The position numbers and the translations under genes were made by a program. Under the pieces are notes generated by a model. The model ran no database searches and had not been told where the DNA came from. It saw only the letters and a list, made by a program, of their open reading frames with translations. A stretch of DNA of 64,000 nt from positions 196,175-260,174 of the forward strand of contig CABJAS010000007.1 of NCBI GenBank assembly GCA_902363625.1. Reading direction: 5' to 3'. Within the stretch, counting starts at the first letter, position 1. Every line of letters begins with the position of its first letter. Shown here in pieces: positions 1 to 7,506 of this stretch. The stretch is from Clostridiaceae bacterium (lineage in GTDB: Bacteria; Bacillota_I; Bacilli_A; Erysipelotrichales; Coprobacillaceae).

Positions 1-1
1 T

Positions 2-571
2 AATTATTGGAAAGATTTTGGTATTGATGATAAAGGTGAAATTATAAAATTAAATGAACATAATAATTCTTCTTTTTACTCAATAATTAATGATTATGGT
101 GAACCAGAATGCTGGTGTTGTGGCATGCATAATTTAGAGATATTAGATAAAATAAAAGAATCTACCGAAAGAGCAATGACATTAAAACAAATATGGAATC
201 ATAAAAGTACTAAATCTTTATTGCAACGATGTCATATAGTTCCAGAAAGCTTGGGTGGTAAAGATGAGCCTAGTAATTTTTTTCTTTTATGTGATAGATG
301 TCATAGAATGTATCCGAATACAACAGATAGAGATTTATTTTTTATATGGCATCGTGTTATGTTAAACGACTTTCAAAAATATAGAAATGATGTCCTCAAT
401 CACTTTGTAAAATTATCATTTGATGATATTGAGAAGTTTAATAAAGTTTTACTTAAAGCGTATTTATCAAAAGATAAAAAGTCGTATTCTAATCATGGTG
501 GTGTGATTAACGATTCTACTAAGATAGCATCTCTATTAATACAAGTAAAAAAATTAATGGGTACCCAATAA
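2..571 (+). CDS. HNH endonuclease-like protein (5' end outside window)
   Basis: The reading frame is open from base 2, so the ATG at 125 is internal and the true start lies left of the window. The visible 189 residues carry a treble-clef HNH layout: a C-W-C-C-G knuckle at 110-124, then the R-C-H-I-V-P segment with the putative general-base His (about 229-246), an S-N-F segment, and a second C-D-R-C-H knuckle near 292-306. The family cuts DNA with one metal ion. Such domains occur in restriction enzymes, homing nucleases and toxin tips, and the missing N-terminus prevents a choice between these. The stop overlaps the start of the next small ORF (TAATG). Confidence 0.7.
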   Translation, partial: NYWKDFGIDDKGEIIKLNEHNNSSFYSIINDYGEPECWCCGMHNLEILDKIKESTERAMTLKQIWNHKSTKSLLQRCHIVPESLGGKDEPSNFFLLCDRCHRMYPNTTDRDLFFIWHRVMLNDFQKYRNDVLNHFVKLSFDDIEKFNKVLLKAYLSKDKKSYSNHGGVINDSTKIASLLIQVKKLMGTQ

Positions 572-757
572 TGGGAATCGAACTTTTTAATAAATATATA
601 ATAGAAATAGGATTAGTATATAATTATAGTGATAGATTTACAGAAATACTAACTCTAATTTTTGATTATCAAGGAGAATGACTCTTCTATTTGGTATGAT
701 GTTGTCAAAAAAATTGACTTTTATCATCTTAAGATTCTCTTAGGAATTCAACAATGA
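571..757 (+). pseudogene. small ORF after the HNH gene, apparently frameshifted
   Basis: An ATG at 571 overlaps the HNH stop codon (TAATG) and opens 36 codons that end with TGA at 679-681. Reading on in the +1 frame from 680 gives another 25 sensible codons to 757 (contains S-I-W-Y-D-V-V). The simplest reading is a small acidic or neutral protein gene broken by one frameshift. A partner gene directly coupled to a nuclease could be an immunity gene, but I recognise no family. It may also be chance coding. Confidence 0.3.
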
Positions 758-785
758 AACATTAATAAAATATTAAAACATGAAT

Positions 786-827
786 AGCTCCAGTTTTGTA
801 TGATATATGCGAACAGGAGCTTTTTTT
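786..827 (+). terminator. hairpin plus U-tract just upstream of vanH
   Basis: AGCTCC (786-791) pairs with GGAGCT (816-821), extended by further pairs with one mismatch, and is followed by seven T. It lies only 34 bases before the vanH ATG, after the broken ORF. It is either the terminator of the upstream unit or an attenuator in the vanH leader. Confidence 0.6.
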
Positions 828-860
828 ATTTTCCTAGTTTAGAGAGGAGAAGATATCATC

Positions 861-1850
861 ATGAAATCTAATAGCGAACCTGAAAAAAGAATGAGATCAA
901 GTACAACAAGACTGACTGTTTTTGGCTGTGAACCCGATGAAATTGAACTGTTTCAAAAGTTATCTCCACACTTTAGAGTTACACCGGTGTTGATTGATTT
1001 AAACATATCGGAAGATACTGCGGTGCTGGCAAAAGGAAGCCGATGTATTAGCGTAGGGCATAAAGCTGTGCTTTCGAGAAGTACGATAGCGGCAATAAAA
1101 AAGGTCGGAGTAAAATGTATCATCACTCGAAGCGTTGGCTATAACCATATTGATTTAAACGCCGCTAAAGAGATGAATATTATTGTAGAAAACACATTAT
1201 ACTCACCGGGAAGTGTTGCTGATTATACGTTAATGCTGATCCTGATGGCTCTTAGGGGGGCTAAAGCTACAATAGTCAATGTAGAAAAGTCTGATTTTCG
1301 GTTAAACACTATGCGTGGTAAAGAATTGCGAGACTTAACCGTCGGTGTTATTGGTAATGGTCAAATCGGTAAAGCCGTTATTGAACGTCTGCATGGTTTT
1401 GGGTGCAAAGTGCTCTCTTGTGATAAAGAAACGATCAATTCTTCCTTTGGTGAAATTCTAAAAAACAGCGATATTTTAACTCTCCATTTGCCATTGGATG
1501 AAACAAATCATCATCTGATCAGTTACTCAGAGATAGAACAGATGAAGCAAGGTGCAATTCTGATTAATACAGCAAGAGGCGGACTTATTGATACCAAAGC
1601 CTTGATCGAAGGATTGGAAAAAGGAAAGTTAGGTGGAGCTGCGTTGGATGTTTTAGAAGGAGAAGAGGGGATCTTTTATACAGACTGCACCAATAAAGGA
1701 TTTGAAAATTCTTACTTATCCCAACTTAAACAGATGCCAAATGTGATGATTACCCCACATACCGCTTATTATACGGATCAGGCTTTATACGATATAGTGG
1801 AACACACATTAATGAGTTGTGAAAAATTTGAAAGGAAGTATATAAAATGA
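861..1850 (+). CDS. vanH: VanH-type D-lactate dehydrogenase
   Basis: This is a D-2-hydroxyacid dehydrogenase that reduces pyruvate to D-lactate for the depsipeptide ligase encoded next. The NAD-binding motif G-N-G-Q-I-G-K-A-V-I-E-R-L lies near residues 165-178. The catalytic trio is visible as Arg in N-T-A-R-G-G, Glu in L-E-G-E-E-G and His in T-P-H-T-A-Y-Y-T. VanH proteins are about 322 residues; this has 329 because of about 15 extra N-terminal residues. The start at 861 is supported by the GAGAGGAGA ribosome site; an ATG at 891 is the alternative. It overlaps the ligase gene by four bases (ATGA), the first gene of a vanH-ligase-vanX operon. Confidence 0.93.
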   Translation: MKSNSEPEKRMRSSTTRLTVFGCEPDEIELFQKLSPHFRVTPVLIDLNISEDTAVLAKGSRCISVGHKAVLSRSTIAAIKKVGVKCIITRSVGYNHIDLNAAKEMNIIVENTLYSPGSVADYTLMLILMALRGAKATIVNVEKSDFRLNTMRGKELRDLTVGVIGNGQIGKAVIERLHGFGCKVLSCDKETINSSFGEILKNSDILTLHLPLDETNHHLISYSEIEQMKQGAILINTARGGLIDTKALIEGLEKGKLGGAALDVLEGEEGIFYTDCTNKGFENSYLSQLKQMPNVMITPHTAYYTDQALYDIVEHTLMSCEKFERKYIK

Positions 1851-2884
1851 AAAAATTAAAAGTTGCTATTCTATTTGGAGGAATTTCAGAAGAACATGAT
1901 ATTTCAATAAAGTCTGCGATGGAAGTTGCGGCGAATATGAATAATGAAAAATATGAGCCAATTTATATAGGCATCACCCGATCAGGGGTGTGGAAACTAT
2001 GCGATAAAGTAACAAAAGATTGGGAAAAACACACGGATTGTCTGGTCATGATTTCATCAAATAAGGCGATCCGTGGGATTCTTGTTGTGCGCAACAACAA
2101 GTGTCAGATTCAGCCGATTGATGTAATTATACCAGTCCTTCATGGCAAAATGGGGGAAGACGGATCTGTACAGGGACTTTTAGAATTATCCGGTATTCCT
2201 TATGTGGGGTGCGGTATTCAAGCATCTGCCGTCTGCCTAGATAAATCTTTGACTTATCTCGTCATGCAAAACAGTGGATTTAAAACACCACAATTTAAAA
2301 TCTTGAATAAAAATGAGACGCTATGTGGTGAAGAGCTAAACTATCCTGTTTTTGTAAAGCCGGCACGTTCAGGCTCATCTTTCGGCATTACAAAAGTATG
2401 TCACAGAGAAGAACTCCCTAATGCCATTAAAGAAGCAAGAAGATATGATGAAAAAATTTTGATTGAGCAAGCAGTTATCGGTATGGAAGTCGGCTGTGCA
2501 GTATTAGGTAATGGATCCGATTTAATAGTTGGGGAAGTTGATCAAATCAAACTCTCTCATGGATTCTTTCGTATTCATCAAGAAAAAACACCGGAAACCG
2601 GTTCTGAAAATTCAGCGTTTATTGTTCCGGCAGAGGTTCCTAAAAAGAAACGAGAAGAAATCAAACAAACAGCTAAAGACATTTACCAAAGCTTAGGATG
2701 CAGTGGACTTGCACGAATTGATATGTTTTTACGGGAAGATGGACAGATTATACTCAATGAGGTCAACACCATGCCGGGACTCACTTCCTATAGCCGCTAT
2801 CCCCGTATGATGCGTGCGGCAAACATAGAATTTGAGGAACTCATTGATCGCTGGATTATGCTGGCATTAGATAGGAGGAAATAA
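1847..2884 (+). CDS. VanA/B/D-type D-alanine--D-lactate ligase
   Basis: This is an ATP-grasp ligase making D-Ala-D-Lac, which replaces D-Ala-D-Ala in peptidoglycan precursors and weakens vancomycin binding. Visible landmarks are the N-terminal L-F-G-G-I-S-E-E-H-D, the V-L-H-G-K-M-G-E-D-G segment, the ATP-binding F-V-K-P-A-R-S-G-S-S-F-G, the omega loop with F-R-I-H-Q-E and G-S-E-N-S, and the C-terminal L-N-E-V-N-T-M-P-G. His in the omega loop is the VanA-like signature for D-lactate over D-serine ligases (established for VanA; inferred here). At 345 residues it has family length. By eye it resembles VanB and VanD most, but no type can be assigned without an alignment. Confidence 0.92.
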   Translation: MKKLKVAILFGGISEEHDISIKSAMEVAANMNNEKYEPIYIGITRSGVWKLCDKVTKDWEKHTDCLVMISSNKAIRGILVVRNNKCQIQPIDVIIPVLHGKMGEDGSVQGLLELSGIPYVGCGIQASAVCLDKSLTYLVMQNSGFKTPQFKILNKNETLCGEELNYPVFVKPARSGSSFGITKVCHREELPNAIKEARRYDEKILIEQAVIGMEVGCAVLGNGSDLIVGEVDQIKLSHGFFRIHQEKTPETGSENSAFIVPAEVPKKKREEIKQTAKDIYQSLGCSGLARIDMFLREDGQIILNEVNTMPGLTSYSRYPRMMRAANIEFEELIDRWIMLALDRRK

Positions 2885-2885
2885 T

Positions 2886-3515
2886 ATGATAGAAGGTTTT
2901 GTATTTTTAGATGAAGTTTTGGACGACGTTCGCTGGGACGCGAAATATGCTACATGGGATAATTTTACTGGGAAACCGGTAACCGGATATGAAATCAACA
3001 GAATTGTTGGAACAAAAGAATTAGCTGTGGCACTCCTTCAAGCAAAAAAGATTGCTGCGCGTCTCGGCTATGGCTTGCTGCTTTGGGATGGGTATCGTCC
3101 TCAGTGCGCGGTTGACAGCTTCTTAAAATGGGCAAAGCAGCCAGAAGATGGATATACAAAAAAGAAGTATTATCCTAAAATAACACGGAACGAATTAATT
3201 ACAAAAGGTTATGTTGCCGCTCATTCTAGTCATAGTCGCGGAAGCGCAATCGATCTTACTTTGTTTGATCTGCATACGGGAAAACTTTTGCCGATGGGAA
3301 GTGATTTCGATTATATGGATACGCGTTCTCACTGGAATTCTTGTGATATTACCGAGGAGGAGATGGAAAATCGCAAGACTTTATGTGCCATTATGGAATC
3401 CTGTGGATTTAAGCGTTACGAATATGAATGGTGGCACTATGTTTTAAAAAATGAACCTTATCCAGATACTTACTTTGATTTTTCTTTGACAAACAGCCTC
3501 AAAGAAATGGTATAA
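2886..3515 (+). CDS. vanX: VanX-type D-Ala-D-Ala dipeptidase
   Basis: This zinc D,D-dipeptidase destroys the host's D-Ala-D-Ala so that only D-Ala-D-Lac enters precursors. Zinc and catalytic motifs are visible: S-S-H-S-R-G-S-A-I-D (His and Asp ligands, about residues 114-123) and E-W-W-H-Y (catalytic Glu and third ligand His, about 180-184). The Y-R-P-Q arginine segment also matches. It has 209 residues against about 202 for VanX. It starts two bases after the ligase gene behind an AGGAGG site. No vanY, vanW, vanZ, vanR or vanS gene adjoins this operon. Confidence 0.93.
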   Translation: MIEGFVFLDEVLDDVRWDAKYATWDNFTGKPVTGYEINRIVGTKELAVALLQAKKIAARLGYGLLLWDGYRPQCAVDSFLKWAKQPEDGYTKKKYYPKITRNELITKGYVAAHSSHSRGSAIDLTLFDLHTGKLLPMGSDFDYMDTRSHWNSCDITEEEMENRKTLCAIMESCGFKRYEYEWWHYVLKNEPYPDTYFDFSLTNSLKEMV

Positions 3516-3852
3516 ATAGTTATATTGTAAAGGAATTTGCTACTATTAAAACATTGAGTTTACTACATGGAGACACTCGCTTTGATGAAAATATTTATTA
3601 CTGTATATGAAATATTTTAGAATATTTGGCAACTAGTCTGATTGGATTAGCTGCCTTTTTTCAATGTCTTTTTGGATATATAAGGTAGTTAGAATTGATA
3701 TTTTTTATCATTGTCATATTCTTAAATTCGTTATAATTGTACTATGATAAACAGGATAAATTATTTTCATTAGAAGATGAACTAAAAAGTCCTGGCAGAA
3801 TCAAGTTTTTTAATTTTATATTGATAGATGTAATAAAGTTTATTCAGATAGG
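3516..3852. other. spacer between vanX and the GntR operon
   Basis: I find no intact gene here. It holds the van operon terminator and short open runs on the + strand (for example ATG at 3567) that resemble no family I know. AT content is higher than in vanHAX. Confidence 0.5.
3628..3661 (+). terminator. terminator of the van operon
   Basis: GGCAACTAG pairs with the later TTAGCTGCC (one A-C mismatch, one G-U) around a short loop, followed by six T. It is the first strong hairpin after vanX. Confidence 0.65.
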
Positions 3853-3891
3853 TTGACAAAATAATGGAATGTTATATAATGTACATGTACA
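3853..3891 (+). promoter_or_regulatory. sigma-A promoter with overlapping palindromic operator
   Basis: TTGACA (3853-3858), 16 bases, TATAAT (3875-3880). The 12-base perfect palindrome TGTACATGTACA (3880-3891) begins inside the -10 and covers the expected start site. The GntR/YtrA repressor gene follows at 3925, so autorepression is the natural reading. Confidence 0.75.
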
Positions 3892-3924
3892 ATAATTACA
3901 TTAAAGTACAATGGAGGTGGGATT

Positions 3925-4299
3925 GTGCAAATACTGATCAGTAATAATACCGCTAAACCTATTTATGAGCAGATTACATCACAAATTAAAAACGCTATTA
4001 TGAGTGGTGAACTTAAAAGCGGGGATCCTTTACCATCAATGCGCGCATTGGCAAAAGATCTGCATATTAGTGTCATTACAACACAAAAGGCATATGAAGA
4101 TTTGCAAAGAAATGGATTTATTGAAAGTGCGGCAGGAAAAGGAACATTTGTTTCAGCTCAGAATAAAGATTTTATATTAGAAGAACAGATGCGACTAGCA
4201 GAAGAAAAGCTTCAGGAAGCGGCTGAGATTGGTCGCTCGAATGGCATATCATTAGAAAAGTTGTCAGAGCTGCTGGCAATGTTTTATGAAAGTGAATAG
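3925..4299 (+). CDS. GntR-family (YtrA subfamily) transcriptional repressor
   Basis: This 124-residue protein has a GntR winged helix at residues 10-75 (P-I-Y-E-Q-I-T-S-Q-I, S-G-D-P-L-P-S-M-R-A-L-A) and a short C-terminal dimerisation helix, the YtrA subfamily layout. It starts with GTG after GGAGGTGG. YtrA proteins repress ABC transporter operons that respond to cell-wall antibiotics. The ABC genes follow at once, and a palindromic operator overlaps the promoter. The effector is unknown. Confidence 0.88.
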   Translation: MQILISNNTAKPIYEQITSQIKNAIMSGELKSGDPLPSMRALAKDLHISVITTQKAYEDLQRNGFIESAAGKGTFVSAQNKDFILEEQMRLAEEKLQEAAEIGRSNGISLEKLSELLAMFYESE

Positions 4300-4319
4300 T
4301 GATAAGGGGGAGTGCTGCA

Positions 4320-5177
4320 ATGGATGCACTAATACTAAATAATGTAACAAAAAAATATGACAGCTTTGAGTTGAAAGATATTAGTTTTACTTTACCGAAA
4401 GGATCCATCATGGGACTTATTGGAGAAAATGGTGCAGGTAAATCAACCATCATCAACTGTATCTTGAATTTGACTGAGAGGGATCAAGGTGAGATAAATG
4501 TACTTGGTCAAACTGCTAATCACCTAAATTTAAAGATACGTGAAGATATTGGAGTGGTTTTTGATGTCAGTGATTTTTATGATAGTTTTAATTTGCTTCA
4601 AGTGGAAAATATCTTAAAAGAGATTTACAAGCAATGGGATAGTAAAGTGTTTAAAAAGTATAAAAAGCAATTTTCTTTACCGGATAAAAAACGGATTAAA
4701 GATTTCAGCCGGGGAATGAAAATGAAAACATCAATTGCCATTGCTTTATCTCATCAGCCGCAGTTATTAATTTTAGATGAAGCAACCAGCGGATTAGATC
4801 CGATTATGCGAGATGAGATTTTAGATGTATTTATGGAATTTGTACAAGACGAACATCATTCTATTCTTATATCTTCGCATATTTCTACAGATTTAGAAAA
4901 GGTAGCAGATTATATTACTTTTGTTCATGAAGGAAGACTGATTTTGTCTTCTTCAAAGGATGAATTAATTTATCAATATGGCATCATGAAATGTAGAGAT
5001 AATGATTTTAATAATATTTCCAAAGAAGATATTATTCGTTATCGCAGACAGCCTTATGAAATAGATGTTTTAGTAAAAAATCGTGAAGCAATGGCGAGAA
5101 AGTATCCAAAATGTATCGTAGATCCAGCACGATTAGATGATATTATGATGCTGTATGTGAAGGGAGAAGAAGTATGA
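4320..5177 (+). CDS. ABC transporter ATP-binding protein (YtrB-like)
   Basis: It has Walker A G-E-N-G-A-G-K-S-T (about residues 36-44), a degenerate signature F-S-R-G-M-K-M-K (usually L-S-G-G), Walker B L-L-I-L-D-E-A-T-S-G-L-D, and the switch His in L-I-S-S-H-I-S. The degenerate signature is usual in the YtrB/ABC-2 exporter group. I chose ATG 4320 because AAGGGGGAG lies just before it; a GTG at 4299 would place that site inside the gene. It powers the permease encoded next, which overlaps by four bases. Confidence 0.9.
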   Translation: MDALILNNVTKKYDSFELKDISFTLPKGSIMGLIGENGAGKSTIINCILNLTERDQGEINVLGQTANHLNLKIREDIGVVFDVSDFYDSFNLLQVENILKEIYKQWDSKVFKKYKKQFSLPDKKRIKDFSRGMKMKTSIAIALSHQPQLLILDEATSGLDPIMRDEILDVFMEFVQDEHHSILISSHISTDLEKVADYITFVHEGRLILSSSKDELIYQYGIMKCRDNDFNNISKEDIIRYRRQPYEIDVLVKNREAMARKYPKCIVDPARLDDIMMLYVKGEEV

Positions 5178-5818
5178 TTGGATTAATAAGAAAAGACTTG
5201 TATTATTTAGGTACTAGCTGGAAACCTCTTCTTTTATCCATTCTAATATTAGGAGGATTTGCAACTGTTAAAGGATTTGGTGCGATCTTAATTGTTGTAC
5301 TGCCCACATTCTTTGGGATGAGTATAATGGGATGTATTCAGTTAGACGCTGAAAAGAAATGGTATGATTATCATAAGATTCTGCCAATTTCTTTAAAAAA
5401 CATTGTCGCTTCCCGTTATTTAGCGTATCTCACTTTTGTCTGTATTGGCTTTTTTATTACAGTTATTTATGGCTATGGGATACAGTGGACAATGGGCTTA
5501 CAGTCATTAGGAACTCGATTTGCTTTATGGCAGGGATTTTTAATGGGAATTGCCTTGGCTTTAGCCTTTGCAGCTGTATTTATACCTGTTACTTATTACT
5601 ACAAAGGTCAAAAGATGGAAGTTTCCATGATGGCAAGCGGATTTATATCTTTTGGAATTGTCTATCTTGCTTCAAAAATATTGGATTTATTAGGGGTTCG
5701 TTTGGTAGATTATACTAATATATTTATACAGATTTTATTTAGTGTTTCCGTGATTGCATTTATTATCTCATGGGGAATATCTAATATTGTTTATAGAAAA
5801 TGCTTGTATAAGCGTTAA
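5174..5818 (+). CDS. ABC-2 type permease
   Basis: This 214-residue protein has about six hydrophobic segments (near residues 17-35, 37-55, 80-100, 118-140, 150-170, 185-205) and a charged N-terminus. It is the size of short ABC-2 permeases paired with YtrB-like ATPases. It overlaps the ATPase gene (ATGA) and is the last gene of the GntR operon. The substrate cannot be read from the sequence; export or sensing of an envelope-active compound is inferred from the operon type. Confidence 0.82.
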   Translation: MIGLIRKDLYYLGTSWKPLLLSILILGGFATVKGFGAILIVVLPTFFGMSIMGCIQLDAEKKWYDYHKILPISLKNIVASRYLAYLTFVCIGFFITVIYGYGIQWTMGLQSLGTRFALWQGFLMGIALALAFAAVFIPVTYYYKGQKMEVSMMASGFISFGIVYLASKILDLLGVRLVDYTNIFIQILFSVSVIAFIISWGISNIVYRKCLYKR

Positions 5819-5850
5819 CAGAAAATGTCGCTGCTGGCATTTTCTTTTTT
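5819..5850 (+). terminator. terminator of the GntR-ABC operon
   Basis: AGAAAATG (5820-5827) pairs with CATTTTCT (5839-5846) around a loop of about 11 bases and runs into TTTTTT. Confidence 0.75.
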
Positions 5851-6022
5851 GTTGTTAGTAGTGTAATTCTTATCGGAATTAATGAATATATAGAAAAGTA
5901 AATATTGAATTAATAAGTGATAAAAATAAAAAAAGACTTACACAAGAAATTAAAAACTGTTATGATAAATGACGTTGAGAGGATTTATTCGTGTAAAAGA
6001 AGGATTAATCTCAATATATGTT

Positions 6023-6042
6023 ATACAAAAGAAATTTTGTAT
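6023..6042. repeat. 8-4-8 inverted repeat upstream of the DUF2798 gene
   Basis: ATACAAAA (6023-6030) is repeated inverted as TTTTGTAT (6035-6042). It could be an operator or a leader hairpin. Confidence 0.4.
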
Positions 6043-6083
6043 AGTGTAAGTATGAACGAAACGCAGTGAGGATGGTACACATT

Positions 6084-6121
6084 GGTGGAAATTGTAGCGA
6101 GTTTACAGTTTCCGCCTTTTT
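6084..6121 (+). terminator. strong hairpin plus U-tract 28 bases before DUF2798 gene (attenuator?)
   Basis: A 13-pair stem (6084-6096 with 6104-6116, two G-U pairs, 7-base loop) ends in five T and stops just before the ribosome site of the gene at 6149. No gene ends near by on this strand, since the previous operon already has a terminator at 5819-5850. Regulation of the downstream gene by attenuation is therefore plausible. Confidence 0.6.
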
Positions 6122-6148
6122 GCTGTCTAGGGCAAAGGAGGAAGAAAA

Positions 6149-6631
6149 ATGCCAGAAAATAAGAGAGAAAGTTTGATTTATACAGTGATGATGTGTTTTG
6201 TGATGGTACTATGGATGAGCTTCTATAATATCTCAATGCATATGGGGACATTTAATATTGAAACAATAAAAGCAGGGTGGATAGGTTTTCCCTTCGCTTA
6301 TATTGTGGCTATATGTTTGGATTGGTTTGTAATATCTGATTTTGCTAAAAGAATTGCTTTCAAGTATTTAATTAAACCGGATTATTCGCCATTAAAAAAG
6401 ATAATAGCTATCTCTATTAGTATTGTGGTTCCTATGGTTATCGCAATGTCTTTATTCGGTGGGATTGAAGCTTGCTTAAATACTGGAAATTGGCGATCAC
6501 TTTTCGTGATTTGGGTAATGAATATACCTAAAAACTTTATTATGGCACTGCCATTTCAATTAATTATTGCCGGGCCATTGGTTAGGAAAATATTCCGTTC
6601 TTTCTTTCCAAAAGGAACGATATTAGCTTGA
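6149..6631 (+). CDS. DUF2798-like small membrane protein
   Basis: This 160-residue protein has four hydrophobic segments (about 10-32, 42-62, 82-105, 115-145). The pattern M-C-F-x-M-V-L-x-M-S-x-Y-N near the N-terminus and the A-Y-I-V-A segment resemble DUF2798 proteins, often about half this length and here duplicated. Its function is unknown. The gene is preceded by a good AAAGGAGG site and by a terminator-like hairpin. Confidence 0.65.
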   Translation: MPENKRESLIYTVMMCFVMVLWMSFYNISMHMGTFNIETIKAGWIGFPFAYIVAICLDWFVISDFAKRIAFKYLIKPDYSPLKKIIAISISIVVPMVIAMSLFGGIEACLNTGNWRSLFVIWVMNIPKNFIMALPFQLIIAGPLVRKIFRSFFPKGTILA

Positions 6632-6686
6632 TAAATAGGTAGAGTATGTAAAAATATCTTTAAAACAATAGTTTAACTGTATCAAT

Positions 6687-6724
6687 AAGGAGAATTCCAA
6701 AATTACGGGAACTCCTTTTTATTT
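6687..6724 (+). terminator. terminator after DUF2798 gene
   Basis: AAGGAG (6687-6692) pairs with CTCCTT (6712-6717), extended by TCC/GGGA pairs, followed by a T-run. Confidence 0.6.
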
Positions 6725-6737
6725 TTCACTCTCTATA

Positions 6738-6751
6738 TTACAAATCTGTAA
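6738..6751. promoter_or_regulatory. Bce-type regulator box before the response regulator gene
   Basis: TTACA-AATC-TGTAA, a perfect 5-4-5 inverted repeat. From memory the consensus of BceR-like regulators is TNACA-N4-TGTAA, so this fits exactly and suggests autoregulation. Confidence 0.65.
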
Positions 6752-6825
6752 GATGGGATGAATCCCTTTAATTGTTTCATTAAACCCGATATAATAAAAT
6801 GGAATAAAGAATGGGAGGAATCAGG

Positions 6826-7506
6826 ATGGATAATAATATTTTGATTATGGTTGTTGAAGATGACGAAATATTAGCGAATGAAATAAAAGCTTTTTTGAGA
6901 AAATGGGGATATAAAGCTGAAAGTGTAATGAATTTCTCAAATATCACTGCGGATTATTTACGTCTCCATCCTCATTTAATTCTTTTGGATATCAACCTGC
7001 CTTATTATGATGGGTTTTACTGGTGTACTAAAATAAGAGAAATGTCCGATATTCCTATTATTTATATCAGCAGTCGCAGCGATGACAGCGATAAAATCAG
7101 AGCGATTGCTCAAGGCGGAGATGATTACGTGGAAAAGCCATTTAACCTACATGTTTTAAAAGCAAAGATTGAAGCCATCATCAGAAGAACCTATCAATAT
7201 AAGGTCAAAGATAAGATTTATCTTGATCCGGATACTTGTTTTGATACACAGACAGCTATTCTTTATTATCAGAATCAAGAAGTAGATTTGACGAAATCAG
7301 AAAAAAAGATACTCTCTAAAATGTTTAGCTGTAAAGGGGAGATTGTAAGCCGAGAAGAGCTTATGATGGAATTATGGAATACTGAGGAATATGTATCTGA
7401 TGGCACCCTGACGACGATGATCAGCCGATTAAGAAGTAAGCTGGAATCTTGCTGTCATAATGAAATCATCAAGACAAAGAAAGGCTATGGGTATTATATC
7501 GAATGA
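6826..7506 (+). CDS. Bce-type OmpR-family response regulator
   Basis: It has a receiver domain (residues 1-120: acidic pair V-E-D-D-E, phospho-acceptor Asp in L-L-D-I-N-L-P, Lys in V-E-K-P-F-N) and an OmpR winged helix (about 130-226). ATG 6826 follows GGGAGGAATC; an upstream ATG at 6811 would place that site inside the gene. It overlaps the kinase gene by four bases. With the kinase and ABC genes it forms a complete antimicrobial-peptide sensing and detoxification module. A matching operator lies at 6738-6751. Confidence 0.92.
   Translation: MDNNILIMVVEDDEILANEIKAFLRKWGYKAESVMNFSNITADYLRLHPHLILLDINLPYYDGFYWCTKIREMSDIPIIYISSRSDDSDKIRAIAQGGDDYVEKPFNLHVLKAKIEAIIRRTYQYKVKDKIYLDPDTCFDTQTAILYYQNQEVDLTKSEKKILSKMFSCKGEIVSREELMMELWNTEEYVSDGTLTTMISRLRSKLESCCHNEIIKTKKGYGYYIE

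Noticed and set aside
3211-3447. 78-codon frame inside vanX
   Set aside because: It is a shifted frame of vanX without RBS or motifs.
4172-4456. Minus-strand ORF across the GntR and ABC genes, and similar long antisense frames elsewhere (for example 25675-26046, 34859-35152, 55441-55767)
   Set aside because: They lie opposite well-supported genes, have no ribosome site and show no family resemblance.
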